The notes below the pieces were generated by a model. It did no database searches and was not told where the DNA came from. It saw only the letters and a program-made list of their open reading frames with translations. Of a stretch of 64,000 nt of DNA, positions 61,840 to 64,000 are shown piece by piece. The first letter of the stretch is position 1; each line of letters begins with the position of its first letter. Origin of the DNA: Promicromonospora sp. Populi (GTDB lineage: Bacteria > Actinomycetota > Actinomycetes > Actinomycetales > Cellulomonadaceae); assembly GCF_041081105.1 (NCBI RefSeq), contig NZ_CP163528.1:372001-436000 (forward strand), written 5' to 3'. The translations under genes were made by a program, and so were the position numbers.

Positions 61840-62886
61840 ATCACCGAGCCTCGCATCAACGACCGGATCCGTGTCCCCGAGGTCCGACTCATCGGTCCTG
61901 GCGGGGAGCAGGTCGGCGTGGTTGCCACGGCGGTCGCCCTGAAGCTCGCCCAGGACGCTGACCTCGACCTCGTCGAGGTCGCGCCGGACGCGCGCCCGCC
62001 TGTCACCAAGCTCATGGACTTCGGCAAGTTCAAGTACGAGTCCGACATGAAGGCGCGCGAAGCACGGCGCAACCAGGCGAACACGGTTCTCAAGGAGATC
62101 CGGTTCCGCCTGAAGATCGACCCGCACGACTACGAGACCAAGAAGGGCCACGTGGTCCGCTTCCTCTCGGCCGGCGACAAGGTCAAGGTCATGATCATGT
62201 TCCGTGGCCGCGAGCAGTCGCGCCCGGAGATGGGTCGCCGCCTGCTGGAGCGCCTGGCGGAGGACGTCACCGAGCTCGGCTTCGTCGAGTCGATGCCGAA
62301 GCAGGACGGCCGCAACATGACCATGGTTCTCGGACCGGTCAAGAAGAAGGCCGACGCGAAGGTCGAGCAGCGCAAGCGTGCTGACGAGGTCAACGCCGGT
62401 CGGATGACCAAGTCGGAGGCCAAGGCGCGTGCGCGTGCGGCTGACGAGCCCGAGGACGCAGACCTCCTCGACGACTCGGAACTGTTCGAGGACCAGGTGG
62501 ACGACGCGGCCGAGACCTCGGTCGAAGAGCCCGCCGAGACCTCGGTTCCGGAGCCCGTCGCGGAGCCGGAGCCGGTCGTCGAGCGGGAGCCTGCCGCTGA
62601 GGTAACGCCCGAGCCCGTCGTCGAGCCCGAGCCTGTCGCCGAGGCCGCACCTGAGCCCGTCGTCGAGCCGGAGCCTGCCGCTGAGGTTGCACCCGAGCCC
62701 GTCGTCGAGACGCCCGCTCCGGCCCCGAAGGCCGCGAGCAAGCCCGCCAGCAAGCCTGCGGCCAAGGCTGCCTCGAAGCCGGCAGCGAAGCCTGCCGCGA
62801 AGGCGGCTCCCAAGCCCGTGCCGGCCCCCAAGCCAGTGCCGAAGCCTGTGGCTCCCAAGCCGCGGGCGCCGCGCAAGGCCGGCTGA
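61840..62886 (+). CDS. infC: Translation initiation factor IF-3 with long C-terminal tail
   Basis: 348 aa if the start is the ATC at 61840: AGGAG lies seven bases upstream, and the protein then begins [19 protein letters not shown], the standard IF3 N-terminus. IF3 genes commonly use non-AUG starts (AUU in E. coli), so that IF3 limits its own synthesis. The core (to about residue 175; [49 protein letters not shown]) is complete. The remaining 170 residues are unusual: an acidic part with a 14-residue Pro/Glu/Val repeat (about 230-290), then a Lys/Ala/Pro-rich part (about 298-348). The usual family length is near 170-200. Confidence 0.93.
   Translation: MTEPRINDRIRVPEVRLIGPGGEQVGVVATAVALKLAQDADLDLVEVAPDARPPVTKLMDFGKFKYESDMKAREARRNQANTVLKEIRFRLKIDPHDYETKKGHVVRFLSAGDKVKVMIMFRGREQSRPEMGRRLLERLAEDVTELGFVESMPKQDGRNMTMVLGPVKKKADAKVEQRKRADEVNAGRMTKSEAKARARAADEPEDADLLDDSELFEDQVDDAAETSVEEPAETSVPEPVAEPEPVVEREPAAEVTPEPVVEPEPVAEAAPEPVVEPEPAAEVAPEPVVETPAPAPKAASKPASKPAAKAASKPAAKPAAKAAPKPVPAPKPVPKPVAPKPRAPRKAG
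62599..62709 (+). repeat. 42-bp tandem repeats in the infC tail
   Basis: Units at 62599-62640, 62641-62682 and a partial one to 62709, encoding [28 protein letters not shown] and EVAPEPVVE. They are nearly identical at the DNA level and in frame, so copy number may vary between strains. Confidence 0.85.
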
Positions 62887-62989
62887 GGCAACGGTCCAAG
62901 ACCACTACGACACCAGGTCGGTCTACCGGCCCAGGTACAACGTCGACCGCTCCAGCAGCAGTCGACCGACATGAGGAGAGACGGCAGTC

Positions 62990-63184
62990 ATGCCGAAGAA
63001 CAAGACGCATTCCGGCTCCAAGAAGCGGTTCCGGATCACGGGTAGCGGCAAGGTCATGCGCGAGCAGACCAACGCTCGCCACTACCTCGAGCACAAGTCC
63101 AGCCGCCGTACGCGTCGTCTGTCTATGGACCAGGTCGTTGCACCGTCCGACGTCAAGAAGGTCAAGAAGCTGCTCGGCAAGTGA
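62990..63184 (+). CDS. rpmI: 50S ribosomal protein L35
   Basis: 64 aa. [44 protein letters not shown] is the full L35 signature. It has GAGGAGA upstream of the ATG. It stands in the universal infC-rpmI-rplT order. Confidence 0.98.
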   Translation: MPKNKTHSGSKKRFRITGSGKVMREQTNARHYLEHKSSRRTRRLSMDQVVAPSDVKKVKKLLGK

Positions 63185-63252
63185 CCTCTGCGGCGTGCGC
63201 CTGACTGGCGCCGCCTGGTTCCCTTCCAGCCCCGAAGTACAAGGAGTCTCAC

Positions 63253-63636
63253 GTGGCACGCGTGAAGCGGGCAGTAAATGCCCAGAAGAAGCGCCGTACA
63301 ACCCTCGAACGCGCCGCCGGTTACCGCGGCCAGCGTTCGCGTCTCTACCGCAAGGCGAAGGAGCAGGTTACTCACTCCCTCGTCTACGCCTACCGCGACC
63401 GGAAGGCCCGCAAGGGTGACTTCCGCAAGCTGTGGATCCAGCGCATCAACGCTGCATCCCGCGCGCAGGGTCTGACCTACAACCGCCTCATCCAGGGCCT
63501 CAAGGCCGCTGGTATCGAGGTCGACCGCCGCATGCTCGCTGAGCTCGCGGTCAACGACGTGGCGGCGTTCAACGCCCTCGTCCAGGTCGCCAAGGACGCG
63601 CTGCCGGCGGACGTCAACGCCCCGGCCGCTGCCTGA
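63253..63636 (+). CDS. rplT: 50S ribosomal protein L20
   Basis: 127 aa from GTG 63253, with AAGGAG six bases upstream. [38 protein letters not shown] and [43 protein letters not shown] are diagnostic. It binds 23S rRNA early in assembly and is often an autogenous repressor of this operon. Confidence 0.98.
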   Translation: MARVKRAVNAQKKRRTTLERAAGYRGQRSRLYRKAKEQVTHSLVYAYRDRKARKGDFRKLWIQRINAASRAQGLTYNRLIQGLKAAGIEVDRRMLAELAVNDVAAFNALVQVAKDALPADVNAPAAA

Positions 63637-63638
63637 GG

Positions 63639-64000
63639 TTGAGCAGTTCACCGGACGCCCGGACAGTGCACTCTTCGGAGGCCCAGGCACCGCTTGATGT
63701 GACGCTCGCGAACCCGCGAGCCGACCGCGTCAAGCAGGTACGGGCACTGTCCGGGCGTTCGGCGCGCTCGCGGCACGGGCTGTACCTCGTGGAGGGCCCG
63801 CAGGGCGTGCGGGAGGCCGTGCGGTACGCGGCGGCATCGATCCGCGACGTGTACCTGACGCCCGCGGCCGCCGCCCGGTATACGGAGATCGTCGACGACG
63901 CCCGCCGGGCCGGCGTGTACCTGCACATCGGCGCCCCCGAGGTGCTCGACGCGATGAGCTCGGACGCCCAGGGCTTGCTCGCCGTCGTGCGGACCGCCGC
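63639..64000 (+). CDS. SpoU-type rRNA/tRNA 2'-O-methyltransferase (5' part)
   Basis: Runs off the end of the window. I chose the TTG at 63639, two bases after the rplT stop; GTG at 63666 and 63699 are in-frame alternatives. The visible part has the substrate-binding N-terminal domain of TrmH/TsnR-like enzymes: NPRADRVKQVRALSGRSARSRHGLYLVEGPQGVREAVRYAAASIRDVYL and DAMSSDAQGLLAVV. The catalytic SPOUT knot lies beyond the window. The gene follows rplT in most actinobacteria and methylates a ribosomal RNA ribose. Confidence 0.88.
   Translation, partial: MSSSPDARTVHSSEAQAPLDVTLANPRADRVKQVRALSGRSARSRHGLYLVEGPQGVREAVRYAAASIRDVYLTPAAAARYTEIVDDARRAGVYLHIGAPEVLDAMSSDAQGLLAVVRTA

Noticed and set aside
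1..64000. CRISPR arrays, tRNA or rRNA genes, IS elements, phage integrases
   Set aside because: None recognised by eye; the only short repeats are the local tandem units and terminator arms listed.

Overview
The window is GC-rich chromosomal DNA from an actinomycete. The gene order (sepF, yggT, wag31/divIVA, a TraR/DksA-like gene, lspA, rluD, dnaE; then a his cluster with the dual-function isomerase priA; then infC-rpmI-rplT-spoU), the frequent GTG/TTG starts and the GTGA/ATGA overlaps all point to Actinomycetota. The secreted chitinase, the glycan hydrolases and the long tail on IF3 suggest Micrococcales, perhaps near the Cellulomonadaceae or Promicromonosporaceae. The family level is inference only. 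No rRNA, tRNA, CRISPR array, IS element or phage gene was seen.

Layout. 0-9 kb: cell division and housekeeping genes (sepF fragment, yggT, wag31, TraR/DksA, a secreted Cys-repeat protein, lspA, rluD, dnaE, NUDIX). 9-22.5 kb: a 1510-aa secreted subtilase, hisD on the minus strand, an S4 RNA-binding protein, a PPOX protein, a GH18 chitinase, a VapBC module, an aldo/keto reductase beside a frameshifted XRE/MmyB regulator, and a RecQ-like helicase fused to a phosphoribosyltransferase domain. 22.5-27.2 kb: hisC-hisB-unknown-hisH-priA-sseB. 27.2-29 kb: minus-strand operon of DUF1844, a membrane coiled-coil protein and a trypsin-like lipoprotein.

29-39.7 kb is a glycan locus: GH38 alpha-mannosidase, sugar ABC importer, LacI regulator and GH92 alpha-mannosidase. 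A perfect 14-bp LacI-type palindrome (CTAAAGCGCTTTAG) lies before the importer, and the identical site occurs 27 kb away before a secreted GH18 enzyme resembling endo-beta-N-acetylglucosaminidases (58.3-59.3 kb). Together these suggest a high-mannose N-glycan regulon: release outside, import, trimming inside.

39.9-58.3 kb is a sulfur-scavenging island. A SAM-IV riboswitch is followed at once by a 37-codon leader peptide ending in four TGT cysteine codons within seven, then by a flavin monooxygenase, rhodanese, O-acetylhomoserine sulfhydrylase, second monooxygenase and GNAT. A minus-strand set follows (NtaA-type monooxygenase, another LLM enzyme, flavin reductase, SsuE-like FMN reductase, aminotransferase), then an FAD-linked oxidase and a peptide-type ABC importer preceded by a second possible leader peptide. 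The riboswitch-plus-Cys-leader tandem is the most notable system here: it could sense SAM and cysteine in series.

59.4-61.5 kb: catalase and a Fur/PerR-type regulator with a perfect palindrome upstream. 61.5-64 kb: infC (probably an ATC start, with a long charge-segregated repeat tail), rpmI, rplT and the start of a SpoU methyltransferase. SseB and DUF1844 normally sit beside infC in related genomes, so the roughly 33 kb between 29 and 61.5 kb looks like inserted accessory DNA.
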